NCBI GenBank assembly: GCA_019695345.1
Contig: JAIBAE010000007.1
Location: 1 to 64,000, forward strand
Origin: Bacteroidota bacterium
GTDB taxonomy: Bacteria > Bacteroidota > Ignavibacteria > Kapaibacteriales > NICIL-2
Direction of reading: 5' to 3'
Length of the DNA: 64,000 nucleotides
The translations under genes were made by a program, and so were the position numbers. Below, piece by piece: positions 1 to 7,835 of the stretch (its first letter is position 1; the number at the start of each line of letters is the position of its first letter). The notes beneath the pieces were generated by a model. That model searched no databases and was not told where the DNA came from. It saw only the letters and a program-made list of their open reading frames with translations.

Positions 1-915
1 GCACAATACGCTGCCTTTCCACCGTTTACCATAGTTGATTTTTTTAAGTCAACGGTAAAAGCGCAAACAGACATTCTTACCGATAACTACTCATTACCAT
101 TTATGTTTTGTGCTTTGGTAGGCTTTGTGTTGGCCCTACGGCAATCAGTTGGCACAACGTGGAATAACATTACAGCCAGGAATAAAGTTGTACTAATAGC
201 CCTGATGTATGCACTTGCTTTGTGGTGCTCAATCATTATAGAACGTAAATTCTTACCCAATCATTTTTATCGGATATATGGAATGCTAAGCATAGCTTCC
301 GGAGTTACGGTAGCGTTAATATTACAATGGGTTAAAACATTACAATGGAATAAGAATAATATACTTATATCGGGGTTAGTTTGTAGCACAGTTGTACTTT
401 TTATTTCATTGAGCCCTGTATCCCGTTATGTAGTTCATGTTATGAATTTTATAACCTATCATAGTAACCAACAAAAGTTCGATACAGTGTATGAACGAAG
501 CGAGATTGGGTACGACCGTGTGCAAGAAAAACAAATTGCGGCATATATAAATAGTCATTCAGAGCCAACGCATAAAACACTTGTCATTGGAAATGGCATT
601 TCACAAACCTATATTCATGTACATAAACCTGTGTGGTCGTATTTTGGTGAAGCTCATTTCTATCATTCATCGTATGCCCCGCCAATTTGGGTTAACCGCT
701 ATCATCAGGAAATAACAATGGCCCATTGGATAGTAGTGTGTACCAACGATGTCTATCCTTTTCTAAACGGGCACGACCGAACAAGCTGGCAATCGCTGCA
801 ACAAGACTCCGCAATCTATCCGTATTTTACCAAGCATTTCCGCGCAGTGTTGCCGTTACGTTCCATGACGCTGTATCAAAGAATAGAGCCAGACTCAACA
901 CAACATATTCCGTAA
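1..915 (+). CDS. C-terminal part of a multi-pass membrane protein (5' end outside window)
   Basis: The frame is open from base 1, so the gene begins upstream and about 304 codons are visible. Four hydrophobic segments fall at about residues 35-50, 62-80, 92-111 and 118-137. A soluble tail of about 165 residues follows, rich in Tyr, His and Trp. A membrane block followed by a soluble C-terminal domain resembles GT-C glycosyltransferases such as the gene at 47476-49149, but the catalytic N-terminal loop is not in the window, so this is only a suggestion. The stop at 913-915 is followed within 6 bases by a repeat element (R1). Confidence 0.6.
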   Translation, partial: AQYAAFPPFTIVDFFKSTVKAQTDILTDNYSLPFMFCALVGFVLALRQSVGTTWNNITARNKVVLIALMYALALWCSIIIERKFLPNHFYRIYGMLSIASGVTVALILQWVKTLQWNKNNILISGLVCSTVVLFISLSPVSRYVVHVMNFITYHSNQQKFDTVYERSEIGYDRVQEKQIAAYINSHSEPTHKTLVIGNGISQTYIHVHKPVWSYFGEAHFYHSSYAPPIWVNRYHQEITMAHWIVVCTNDVYPFLNGHDRTSWQSLQQDSAIYPYFTKHFRAVLPLRSMTLYQRIEPDSTQHIP

Positions 916-920
916 AGTAG

Positions 921-1232
921 TTTTCTGCTAACGCATTGCCGCCCCAAACATGCACTATGGTATATCCTTCATCTGCGGGATAGAACCACCTGTAATAAAC
1001 AACGGTTATCGTGGAGGTGTAATATTTCCAATACGTAGAGAATTTCCCACAGCGTTTCACAGAGTTAAACATAGAGTTCACAAATAGTAGAACAGTTTGA
1101 TTTAGTGTGTAATTGTGTTATTCGCAGTTACAATCAGTAACGATAACGGCTGTATAAACCACAACCATATTTTCCGGCAGTACGCCGCTTTGGTTTGCAA
1201 AACGTGCGGTGCCGTAATGCGCAAGCAAAAGA
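921..1232. repeat. R1 repeat, inverted pair with spacer
   Basis: The plus-strand half (921-1025) starts TTTTCTGCTAACGC, has a central CATCTGCGGGATAGAA block and ends near CAACGGTTATCGTGG. The minus-strand half (about 1135-1232) reads TTTGCTTGCGC, then TACTGCCGGAAAAT, then GCCGTTATCGT. The two halves point toward each other, with outer ends at the TTGCT side. Together they fill most of the 398-base gap between the first gene and the FAA-hydrolase gene; the remainder holds only the promoter candidate at 1272. Confidence 0.6.
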
Positions 1233-1271
1233 ACTTACCCACACTCCATAACAGAAAGCAGAATACCTTCT

Positions 1272-1279
1272 TATTTTTG
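1272..1279 (+). promoter_or_regulatory. candidate Bacteroidota-type -7 box
   Basis: TATTTTTG matches the Bacteroidota -7 consensus TAnnTTTG, 35 bases before the start codon at 1314. No clear TTG/TTTG -33 box sits at the ideal distance, so support is moderate. Confidence 0.35.
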
Positions 1280-1313
1280 CGGATTCTTTTTTACGATACT
1301 AAAAGGTAGAGCA

Positions 1314-2300
1314 ATGAAATTTGTAACATATCAATCGGGACACGATGCGCGCCTTGGCGTTTTAGAAGGCGATGACATAATTGATGTAGCACTTGTACAC
1401 GATGCAGCCCGCGGAAGTGCAAAGCTGCACCTTGGATACTTACCCGCAGAAATAATTGAGTTCCTTGAACTGGGCGATGCGGCACTTACCGACTTACGCT
1501 CTGCACTTGCGTGGTACAATGCCACAAAACCCGAAGGCATAACCGAAAGCATAAACGATGTTGCGCTACTATCACCAGTTCCGCGCCCAACATCCATGCG
1601 CGATGGCTACGCATTCCGCCAGCACGTAGAAGCCGCTCGCCGCAACCGTGGCGTTGAAATGATTCCCGAGTTCGACGAAATTCCTATCTTCTACTTTACC
1701 AACCATAACGCTGTAACCGGCCCGGGCGAAGTTGACGTACAGGATATGCACCTAAACCAATTGGACTTTGAATTGGAATGTGCAATTGTAATTGGTAAAG
1801 AAGGTCGGAACATAAAAGCGAGCGATGCTGATAACTACATTTTTGGTTATACCGTAATGAACGACTGGAGTGCGCGCGCCTTACAAATGCACGAAATGAA
1901 ATTGAACTTGGGTCCGGCAAAAGGAAAAGACTTTGCAACATCGCTTGGCCCGTGGCTTGTAACCCGCGATGAACTTCAGCCGCGTTTAGTTTCCACACCA
2001 AACGGCGAGAAATACAACCTAACAATGGTAACACGCTTAAATGGCAATGAAGTATCGCGCGGCAACGTGCAAGATATGTCTTGGACGTTTGCGCAAATAA
2101 TAGAGCGCGCAAGTTATGGCGTAACATTATATCCGGGCGATGTAATTGGTTCCGGCACATGCGGCACGGGCTGCTTTCTGGAACTGAATGGCAGCAAGGT
2201 GTTTAATCCCCCACTATGGCTTAAGGACGGCGACCTTGTTGAATGCGAAATTGACTTGCTTGGGAATTTAGTAAACAAAGTAGTACGCGTAGGCGAATAA
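1314..2300 (+). CDS. fumarylacetoacetate hydrolase family protein
   Basis: The 328-residue protein has the FAH-family layout: a small N-terminal domain (about 1-85) and a catalytic domain (about 90-325). Family residues visible are the acidic metal ligands in LDFELECAIVIGK and NDWSARALQ, and the conserved stretch LGPAKGKDFATSLGPW that follows them. Members are Mg/Mn-dependent enzymes cleaving or decarboxylating beta-diketo acids (fumarylacetoacetate, acylpyruvates, oxaloacetate). The exact substrate cannot be read from sequence, and no tyrosine-degradation gene is adjacent. The ATG at 1314 lies after AAAGGTAGAGCA, a modest ribosome site. The gene is apparently monocistronic, with an R1 repeat 4 bases after the stop. 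Confidence 0.85.
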   Translation: MKFVTYQSGHDARLGVLEGDDIIDVALVHDAARGSAKLHLGYLPAEIIEFLELGDAALTDLRSALAWYNATKPEGITESINDVALLSPVPRPTSMRDGYAFRQHVEAARRNRGVEMIPEFDEIPIFYFTNHNAVTGPGEVDVQDMHLNQLDFELECAIVIGKEGRNIKASDADNYIFGYTVMNDWSARALQMHEMKLNLGPAKGKDFATSLGPWLVTRDELQPRLVSTPNGEKYNLTMVTRLNGNEVSRGNVQDMSWTFAQIIERASYGVTLYPGDVIGSGTCGTGCFLELNGSKVFNPPLWLKDGDLVECEIDLLGNLVNKVVRVGE

Positions 2301-2303
2301 TAA

Positions 2304-2376
2304 ATTTTCTGCTATCGCCAGACCGCACCGCGCCTTGCAGCAATGCAGGGCGCTTGTGTTTGCGGGAGAGAATCTT
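2304..2376 (+). repeat. R1 repeat, single partial copy
   Basis: Begins TTTTCTGCTATCGCC, then GACCGCACC and TTTGCGGGAGAGAA. The distal GGTTATCGTG end is missing. It starts 4 bases after the stop of the FAA-hydrolase gene. An internal inverted repeat, CGCCTTGCAG with CTGCAGGGCG-like sequence, could form a hairpin. Confidence 0.5.
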
Positions 2377-2533
2377 GGTGTATAAAAGGCTGGTTAAGGT
2401 GGATTGGATTGTAACGGTTTCGGGCTTTGCGTTCGGGCGGGTTTTAGGTGTACAAAACTCGAATGTATTCCTAAAGGAGATTAAAGGTATAGAACTCCGA
2501 GTTCATACGCTATCCGCCTGATGCAAAATACGT

Positions 2534-2542
2534 GTTATAGGC
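2534..2542 (-). other. attC-like R'' core downstream of cassette gene
   Basis: On the minus strand GCCTATAAC lies 5 bases after the stop codon of the 2548-3006 gene. It is complementary to the GTTATAGG core found just upstream of the same gene, as expected for an integron cassette. A convincing second half of this recombination site was not found further downstream (GTTCTATACC near 2486 is the nearest candidate). Confidence 0.35.
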
Positions 2543-2547
2543 AGATT

Positions 2548-3006
2548 TTATTTCTTGCTTCGTTCATCCCAATAATTTTTACTTATTTCTCCGAACTGGT
2601 CAATTGTCAATTCATTTTGATTTTGGTCAAACACTTTTATTGCCTGACAACTAATACTCAAATTGCCGCCACAATAGTCAAAATTCGTGTCGTGTTGCTT
2701 ACAAGCAACAACAACAACGTCATCATTAATGTTGGCTGAAAGTATTTCTAGCTCTGCTTTAAAAATATCAGAATAGTCAGACTTAACAACAGTTGGAAGG
2801 TCAATTAGATTTGTCCACGGGTCAAGTTCTAATTTGTCAATATTCATTAGCACCACGTAAAACCTGTCAAATGACTTTTCAATTCGTTCCGCCAAATATA
2901 AACAGTCAACTGTTAAAGTCAGCAAGTTTCTGCCTCCTGTCCACGCAGAAATTGTCCCATCGTGTAGGATTGAAAAAATATCTCTTATGTCTTCAGTTGT
3001 GGTCAT
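2548..3006 (-). CDS. hypothetical protein in an integron-cassette-like setting
   Basis: A 152-residue soluble acidic protein with no signal peptide and no recognised domain. Visible features are IFSILHDGTI near the start, a mid-region FDRFYVVLMNIDKLELDPW, and CGGNLSISCQ near the end. The HDG stretch recalls small immunity-type proteins (Imm50-like), but this is a weak impression. I chose the ATG at 3006 over an in-frame ATG at 3057 because the longer start would lie inside the attC-like site, while 3006 follows TTTAGG. The gene is on the opposite strand to its neighbours and flanked by inverted GTTATAGG cores. Its composition is more AT-rich than the adjacent metabolic genes, consistent with acquisition. 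Confidence 0.6.
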   Translation of the reverse strand: MTTTEDIRDIFSILHDGTISAWTGGRNLLTLTVDCLYLAERIEKSFDRFYVVLMNIDKLELDPWTNLIDLPTVVKSDYSDIFKAELEILSANINDDVVVVACKQHDTNFDYCGGNLSISCQAIKVFDQNQNELTIDQFGEISKNYWDERSKK

Positions 3007-3015
3007 CCTAAATTT

Positions 3016-3096
3016 ACCTATAACACTATCATTGCCGTATGGCGGCAATTTTGCCAATAGCCGAAATAAACTTGCGGCAACCCACCTAATATAGGT
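3016..3096 (-). other. attC-like recombination site upstream of the cassette gene
   Basis: Read on the minus strand, an 81-base imperfect palindrome has the attC order: R'' ACCTATATT (3096-3088), spacer, L'' TTGCCG (3080-3075), a central region, L' CGGCAAT (3037-3031), a 6-base spacer, and R' GTTATAGGT (3024-3016). R''/R' match at 7 of 9 positions and L''/L' are complementary. The gene start lies 10 bases beyond R', the usual cassette spacing. No integrase gene is in the window. Confidence 0.45.
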
Positions 3097-3147
3097 AGGA
3101 TTTGCGCAATACTATTATTACGTACTCCAAACATACCAATCATTTCT

Positions 3148-3250
3148 ATTCCAACCTAAACGATTAACGGTGTGGTGTGTATATGGTTCTGTCCCCGCAG
3201 AATGTGGCAGTTTATGGCGATGGGGTTTGGGGCGGTTGGGCGATAGCAAA
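3148..3250 (-). repeat. R1 repeat, single copy
   Basis: Minus strand: TTTGCTATCGCCC, AACCGCCCC, TCTGCGGGGACAGAACC, then ACCGTTAATCGTTTAGG. It lies between the cassette gene and fabF and starts about 70 bases before fabF. Confidence 0.6.
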
Positions 3251-3323
3251 GCCCCCACCTGCTTGCCACGCGGGGAATTCTTCGTAATGTTGCAGACATT
3301 TTGTAGTACTTAATTTGTTTTTC

Positions 3324-4571
3324 ATGAAGCGAGTTGTAGTAACCGGTTTGGGTGCCTTAACACCCATTGGGAATACAGTAAAGGAATATTGGGAAGGATT
3401 ATCTTCGGGGAAAAGCGGTGCCGCACCTATTACCCGTTTTGATACCACACATTTTAGAACAAAATTTGCGTGCGAGGTGAAGGGATTTGACCCGCTTGCA
3501 TTTATGGACCGGCGCGAGGTTGGCAGAAATGATTTATACTGCCAGTATGCACTTGCCGCCGCCAGCGAATGTGTTACCGATTCCGGAATGAATTTAGAGA
3601 CCGTAGATAAAAATCGGATTGGGGTTATCTGGAGTTCCGGTATTGGCGGACTTATTACCTTAGAAGAACAATACGGTCAGTTTATTAAAGGCGATGGCGT
3701 TCCGCGCTACAGTCCGTTTTTTATCCCTAAGATGATTAGTGATATGGGCGCAGGATTAATTTCTATTCGCTATGGTTTCCGCGGACCTAACTTTTGTACC
3801 GTATCGGCATGTTCATCAAGCAGCCACGGTTTTATAGATGCATATAATTACATCCGTTTAGGTAAAGCAAACGCGGTGTTAACCGGAGGCAGCGAGGCAG
3901 TTGTTACGCATTCTGCTATTGGCGGTTTTAACGCTATGAAAGCACTAAGCGAGCGTAACGACTCCCCCGAAACTGCATCACGTCCGTTTGATAAAAACCG
4001 CGACGGGTTTGTTCTTGGCGAAGGCGCTGGCGCAGTGATGTTAGAAGAACTTGAACACGCACTTAGCCGCGGCGCAAAAATTTATGCCGAGGTTGTTGGT
4101 GGCGGTGCAACAGCCGATGCCTACCATATTACGGCAGGCCACCCGGAGGGATTAGGTGTTATGTTAGCGTTAGAAGAAACCTTACGCGAAGCAAACCTAC
4201 AACCGGCAGATGTTGACTACATTAACTTACATGCTACGTCAACACCCGTAGGCGACCCCGCCGAAGCAAATGCAATAATCAGGATGTTTGGCGACCATTT
4301 AGATAAACTCCACGTTAGCGGAACAAAATCCATGACGGGACACTTGTTGGGTGCAGCAGGTGCAATAGAGGCGGTTGCAAGTGTTCTTGCATTACACAAC
4401 AACACAGTTCCCCCAACTATTAACATAGAAGAACGCGATGATGCAATTGATGCTCGCTTAAATGTAACAGCTAATACGGCTGTTCAGAAGGACATCAATG
4501 TAGTAGTAAGTAACACGTTTGGTTTTGGCGGACACAACGCAATTATTGCAATGAAACGCTATACCGAATAA
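3324..4571 (+). CDS. fabF: beta-ketoacyl-ACP synthase II
   Basis: A 415-residue condensing enzyme of type II fatty acid synthesis, joining malonyl-ACP to the growing acyl-ACP in the cytoplasm. The catalytic triad sits at the positions known from E. coli FabF: Cys163 (TVSACSSSSHG), His303 (NLHATSTPVGD) and His340 (SMTGHLLGAAGA). A glycine-rich C-terminal NTFGFGGHNA is also present. The loop after the nucleophile is ACSSSSH rather than the common ACATG/ACASG, so a specialised KAS II-like role is possible. The ATG at 3324 gives the canonical start MKRVVVTGLG; the frame extends upstream only to a TTG. No acpP or other fab gene is adjacent. A good intrinsic terminator follows. Confidence 0.9.
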   Translation: MKRVVVTGLGALTPIGNTVKEYWEGLSSGKSGAAPITRFDTTHFRTKFACEVKGFDPLAFMDRREVGRNDLYCQYALAAASECVTDSGMNLETVDKNRIGVIWSSGIGGLITLEEQYGQFIKGDGVPRYSPFFIPKMISDMGAGLISIRYGFRGPNFCTVSACSSSSHGFIDAYNYIRLGKANAVLTGGSEAVVTHSAIGGFNAMKALSERNDSPETASRPFDKNRDGFVLGEGAGAVMLEELEHALSRGAKIYAEVVGGGATADAYHITAGHPEGLGVMLALEETLREANLQPADVDYINLHATSTPVGDPAEANAIIRMFGDHLDKLHVSGTKSMTGHLLGAAGAIEAVASVLALHNNTVPPTINIEERDDAIDARLNVTANTAVQKDINVVVSNTFGFGGHNAIIAMKRYTE

Positions 4572-4592
4572 GACTATAACAACAGTACCATA

Positions 4593-4630
4593 CAAACGGG
4601 CTTTACTACAGTAGAGTCCGTTTGTTTTTT
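4593..4630 (+). terminator. intrinsic terminator after fabF
   Basis: CAAACGGGCTTTACT (4593-4607) pairs with AGTAGAGTCCGTTTG (4610-4624), a near-continuous stem with two G-T pairs, followed by TTTTTT at 4625-4630. Confidence 0.8.
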
Positions 4631-4656
4631 ACAAACACAACCCCAGTAAGTACACT

Positions 4657-5154
4657 ATGATAGTATCGTTAATTGTGGCAATGGACAGAAACCGTGGCAT
4701 CGGAATCAACAACACGCTCCCCTGGCGGCTCTCGGCCGACCTGAAGATGTTCAAGCAATTAACCATGGGGCATCACATCATATTTGGCAGAAAAACATAC
4801 GAGAGTATTGGCAAGCCATTACCCGGTCGCACAACAATCATTATAACACGCAACACACAATACAATGCCGAAGGTTGCATTGTTGTACAAACCATAGAAC
4901 AAGCAATAGACGTTGCCCGCAACGCAGGCGAAGAAGAATGTTTTATTTGTGGCGGTGCTGAGATTTATAACCAGTCGCTTGATGTAGCCGATAAACTCTA
5001 CCTTACAGAAGTCCACGCCGATGTTCACGCCGATACGTTCTTTCCGCAGATAGATGAGCAAGAGTGGCAAACAACCTCCAAACTGGACTTCCCTGCCGAC
5101 GAAAAGAATCAATACGATTTTACATTCCGTACATTAGAGAAAGTTATTAAGTAA
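4657..5154 (+). CDS. folA: dihydrofolate reductase
   Basis: A 165-residue single-domain DHFR that reduces dihydrofolate to tetrahydrofolate with NADPH. The start MIVSLIVAMDRNRGIG, the substrate-loop LPWRLSADLKMFK with acidic residue Asp28, the NADPH-binding IFGRKTYESIGKPLPGR and the ICGGAEIY motif are all family signatures. The length is normal. No thymidylate synthase gene neighbours it. The start ATG is 82 bases after fabF and beyond its terminator, so it probably has its own promoter, though I see no clear box. The stop is followed 2 bases later by an R1 repeat. Confidence 0.92.
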   Translation: MIVSLIVAMDRNRGIGINNTLPWRLSADLKMFKQLTMGHHIIFGRKTYESIGKPLPGRTTIIITRNTQYNAEGCIVVQTIEQAIDVARNAGEEECFICGGAEIYNQSLDVADKLYLTEVHADVHADTFFPQIDEQEWQTTSKLDFPADEKNQYDFTFRTLEKVIK

Positions 5155-5155
5155 G

Positions 5156-5226
5156 TTGCTATCGCATTGCCGTGCCGTGCAATTCTACATCAAATAACCC
5201 ACCTTAAACGGGACAAATCCTTGGAT
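5156..5226 (+). repeat. R1 repeat, partial copy
   Basis: TTGCTATCGCATTGCCGTGC followed by TTAAACGGGACAAATCC. It starts immediately after the folA stop codon; the distal end is degenerate. Confidence 0.5.
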
Positions 5227-5343
5227 TTAGGAAGTTTGTAGTGAGATTGCTCAATAGTAGGTGAAAATAGCCGATAGTACACGTAGAATCCCAACTAAGA
5301 AACTACGCCGAAAAATGTACTATGCTAAGAGTAACTACACCTT

Positions 5344-6759
5344 GTGAAATATAGAATAAACATACTACCACCGGAGTATCAGCAACGGATTATTAACCAT
5401 AATAATCTGAGGGTTGATTCATTTTTAAAGGTAGTTTCCTACATCATGCCTGTAATAATAATAGTTAATGTAATTATGTTACAAGGCAAGTCAGAACTCT
5501 TTGCATATTGGTTAATGTTGGCTTGTAATATTGGAATGTTTGCCATAGGAGTCTTTCGGGAACGTATTGTTTGTACTCCGGAACAAATCCAAAGAGATGC
5601 AGAGAGATCCCACTACTCGCTTCAAAGATGGCTTGTTCTGTTTTATATGCTTTGCCTAACCAATAGTATCACCGATATATTTGCCAGTCAACAAACATCA
5701 CTCTCAATATTAGTGTCGTTGTTTTTTGCATTCTACTTTTTGTTAGAAATCACAACAGCAGTTACTCTGTTTTTGGTAAACATATGTACTGTAATCGTGA
5801 TGTCGTTTCTCACTACATCAAATCCGGATGTACTTACAGCAGTTGTTGTAAACGCGCTCTCCGGATTTGTGCTTGCGCTAACAATGGTTGTGCAGTTCCG
5901 TAAAACATTTATTGCCGATACTGAAGCAAAGCATAAGTTAGAAATTGCAAATGCAGATTTAACTCACCTACATCACGAAAAAAATGAACTAATGGGAGTA
6001 ACCGCGCACGATTTACGAAGTCCGTTAAGTTCAATTGCATTAGCCGTTAATTATGCAAAAAAAGGTCTGGAAAAAGGCGATACAGAGTTAACCTCAGAAA
6101 ACCTGACTTTTATATATGGCGTTGCCGAAAGAATGAAGTCGGTGATTAACAACTTCTTAGATTTACACAGAATAGAATCGGGAAAGATTGTTGCAAGCTT
6201 ACAAAACATGGATGCAGTAAACATTTTCGCCTACGTTGTAAAGCAATTTAAACCACAGGCAGACCATAAAGAAATTACGTTATACCAAAACATAGTTACT
6301 CATGCGCCAAGTGTTATGGTAGATGAACAGTTAGTGGTGCACGTTTTCGAAAATCTTATATCAAACGCTATAAAATACTCACCATACCATTCAATTGTTA
6401 CGGTTGGAGTTAATGTAACGCCAACGCATGTACAGTTTATGGTAAAGGATGAAGGCGAAGGCATCAGACCCGATGAACAAAGTAAACTATTTAAGAAGTT
6501 TTCAAAATTATCAGCCCGCCCAACCGGAGGCGAGCAATCGTCGGGGTTAGGGTTGGCAATTACACACCACTATGTAGAATTGATGAGCGGCAACATCTGG
6601 TGCAAATCAGAACCAGGCAACGGCTGTGAGTTCTATGTAGAGTTTCCTATTGCCCAACCACAACAAACAACAGATGTACAGCTTCTCCACAACAACTCCT
6701 ACGTAGTAGCCAGTTCTTCTGCTACTTCAACATCTTCTTCCGAGTATAGGAAAAATTAA
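5344..6759 (+). CDS. membrane sensor histidine kinase (orphan)
   Basis: A 471-residue protein. The N-terminal half has about six hydrophobic segments (around 31-46, 52-71, 94-113, 118-136, 137-156 and 165-183), a membrane sensor without a recognisable periplasmic domain. HisKA follows, with the phosphoacceptor His222 in AHDLRSPLSS. The ATPase domain has an N box (ENLISNAIKYS), G1 (DEGEGI) and G2 (SSGLGLAI). The tail after about 440 is Ser/Thr-rich and low complexity. No response regulator gene is adjacent, so it is an orphan kinase here. The GTG at 5344 is the chosen start because the protein begins just before the first membrane segments; the ribosome site is weak. An R1 inverted pair follows. 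Confidence 0.85.
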   Translation: MKYRINILPPEYQQRIINHNNLRVDSFLKVVSYIMPVIIIVNVIMLQGKSELFAYWLMLACNIGMFAIGVFRERIVCTPEQIQRDAERSHYSLQRWLVLFYMLCLTNSITDIFASQQTSLSILVSLFFAFYFLLEITTAVTLFLVNICTVIVMSFLTTSNPDVLTAVVVNALSGFVLALTMVVQFRKTFIADTEAKHKLEIANADLTHLHHEKNELMGVTAHDLRSPLSSIALAVNYAKKGLEKGDTELTSENLTFIYGVAERMKSVINNFLDLHRIESGKIVASLQNMDAVNIFAYVVKQFKPQADHKEITLYQNIVTHAPSVMVDEQLVVHVFENLISNAIKYSPYHSIVTVGVNVTPTHVQFMVKDEGEGIRPDEQSKLFKKFSKLSARPTGGEQSSGLGLAITHHYVELMSGNIWCKSEPGNGCEFYVEFPIAQPQQTTDVQLLHNNSYVVASSSATSTSSSEYRKN

Positions 6760-6776
6760 GTACTTCACGGCTGTGC

Positions 6777-6946
6777 TTTTGCTATCGCCCGACCGCACCA
6801 CACGTTGTACATCAAACTACCTTCAGCTGCGGGATAAAAGCTCGCATAAACGTTAAACGGTTATCGTGTAGTTGTAATATTCTTTCCGGCAAGCTGTGGT
6901 TATGTTGGAATGTGTTGGTTGGTGCCGTTTTGCGTTAGCAACAAAA
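6777..6946. repeat. R1 repeat, complete inverted pair
   Basis: Plus half: TTTTGCTATCGCCC, GACCGCACCA, CAGCTGCGGGATAAAA, ACGGTTATCGTG. Minus half: TTGTTGCTAACGC, GGCACCAACC, GCTTGCCGGAAAGAA, sharing the same centre. At 170 bases it fills almost the whole gap between the convergent kinase and acetyltransferase genes and ends 1 base from the latter's stop codon (6948). Confidence 0.7.
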
Positions 6947-6947
6947 A

Positions 6948-7574
6948 TTACATCGAAGCAATCTTTCTGCCGGCACAATCGTATGCTTGTAGCGGAAGCT
7001 GCTTGCTGAAGTGTTGTGTGTAGTCCTCCCGGAACATAGTCCAAATCATGGTATCGCGTGGATTGCCGTTAACATCGGTGCTGCGGTTACGCAAGGTTGC
7101 TTCGTGCAGGAAGCCAAGTTTGTGTGGAATGTTTGCACTTGCTGTATTGTTGGGGTCGCAGTGAATTTCAATGCGTTGCAGTTGTTCAACCTCAAAACCA
7201 ACTCGCACCAATGCTTGTGTGGATTCGGTGATAATTCCCTTGCGCAGATGTGATGCACTTAGCCAATACCCAATCTCCATAGCATTGTTCCCTATCCGCG
7301 GGTGCAGTCCCGTGCCGCCAAGTAGTTCGGATTCATCGCTGTTAAATATTCCCATAATATAATCCTGTCCGGCATCGTACTTTGCGCGGAACATTCGGAG
7401 CTTATCAATTTGTTCTTCTATTCCAACCGGTTCGGTTTTAGCCCACGGTAACCACTGTATCAGGTGCTCGGTTCCGCAGTTCAAACTGTTGAATAATAAC
7501 TCGGCATCAGCTGGTTGATAACATCGAATTACAAGGCGTTCGGTTTCGATTCTGTATGTTTTTATATTACCCAT
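6948..7574 (-). CDS. GNAT-family N-acetyltransferase, RimJ/RimL type
   Basis: A 208-residue protein with the RimJ/RimL-like start TERLVIRCYQPADAELL, a beta-strand pair MEIGYWLSASHLRKGIITES that carries the acetyl-CoA loop (in place of the usual Q/RxxGxG/A), and a late IPHKLGFLHEATLRN helix-strand. Family members transfer acetyl from acetyl-CoA to protein N-termini or small amines; the substrate here is unknown. The ATG at 7574 is chosen because the RimJ-like fold starts about 10 residues in. The gene is convergent with the histidine kinase and shares one inverted repeat with it as 3' sequence. Confidence 0.82.
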   Translation of the reverse strand: MGNIKTYRIETERLVIRCYQPADAELLFNSLNCGTEHLIQWLPWAKTEPVGIEEQIDKLRMFRAKYDAGQDYIMGIFNSDESELLGGTGLHPRIGNNAMEIGYWLSASHLRKGIITESTQALVRVGFEVEQLQRIEIHCDPNNTASANIPHKLGFLHEATLRNRSTDVNGNPRDTMIWTMFREDYTQHFSKQLPLQAYDCAGRKIASM

Positions 7575-7615
7575 TCCATTGTATAGTTAGTTAGAGTTCT
7601 GCCGCAGACTTGTTG

Positions 7616-7623
7616 CAAAGATA
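7616..7623 (-). promoter_or_regulatory. candidate -7 box for the acetyltransferase
   Basis: On the minus strand TATCTTTG fits TAnnTTTG, 42 bases before the start at 7574. The -33 element is not clear. Confidence 0.35.
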
Positions 7624-7649
7624 GGTAACAGCTATTTTGTTTTTGCTTT

Positions 7650-7725
7650 TTAGGAAGCTGAGGATGCTTCCGGCAGGTTGAGATTATGTTATTTGTTGTT
7701 GTTTGGAGCCGTCGGGCGATAGCAT
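7650..7725 (-). repeat. R1 repeat, single copy
   Basis: Minus strand: TATGCTATCGCCCGACGGC, TCCAAACAAC, CCTGCCGGAAG. It lies between the divergent acetyltransferase and gatB genes. The distal end is replaced by a small palindrome, GAAGCATCCTCAGCTTCC. Confidence 0.5.
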
Positions 7726-7781
7726 AGGATGTTTCCCGAATTTCATAACCCGAGGTAACCAACTGCGTGAGCTATTTTTCG

Positions 7782-7789
7782 TAAGTTTG
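7782..7789 (+). promoter_or_regulatory. candidate -7 box for gatB
   Basis: TAAGTTTG fits TAnnTTTG, 47 bases before the gatB ATG at 7836. The -33 box is weak. Confidence 0.35.
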
Positions 7790-7835
7790 TGTTCGATTTT
7801 TTTGTTTAGGATTATAACCAGCCCAATAGATATTC

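Noticed and set aside
1696-2160. 154-codon minus-strand frame inside the FAA-hydrolase gene
   Set aside because: Shadow of a conserved enzyme gene; no independent features.
2480-2495. GTTCTATACC on the minus strand as the second core of the downstream attC
   Set aside because: It matches GTTATAGGC poorly and the paired L sites are not complementary, so only the R''-like core at 2534-2542 is reported.
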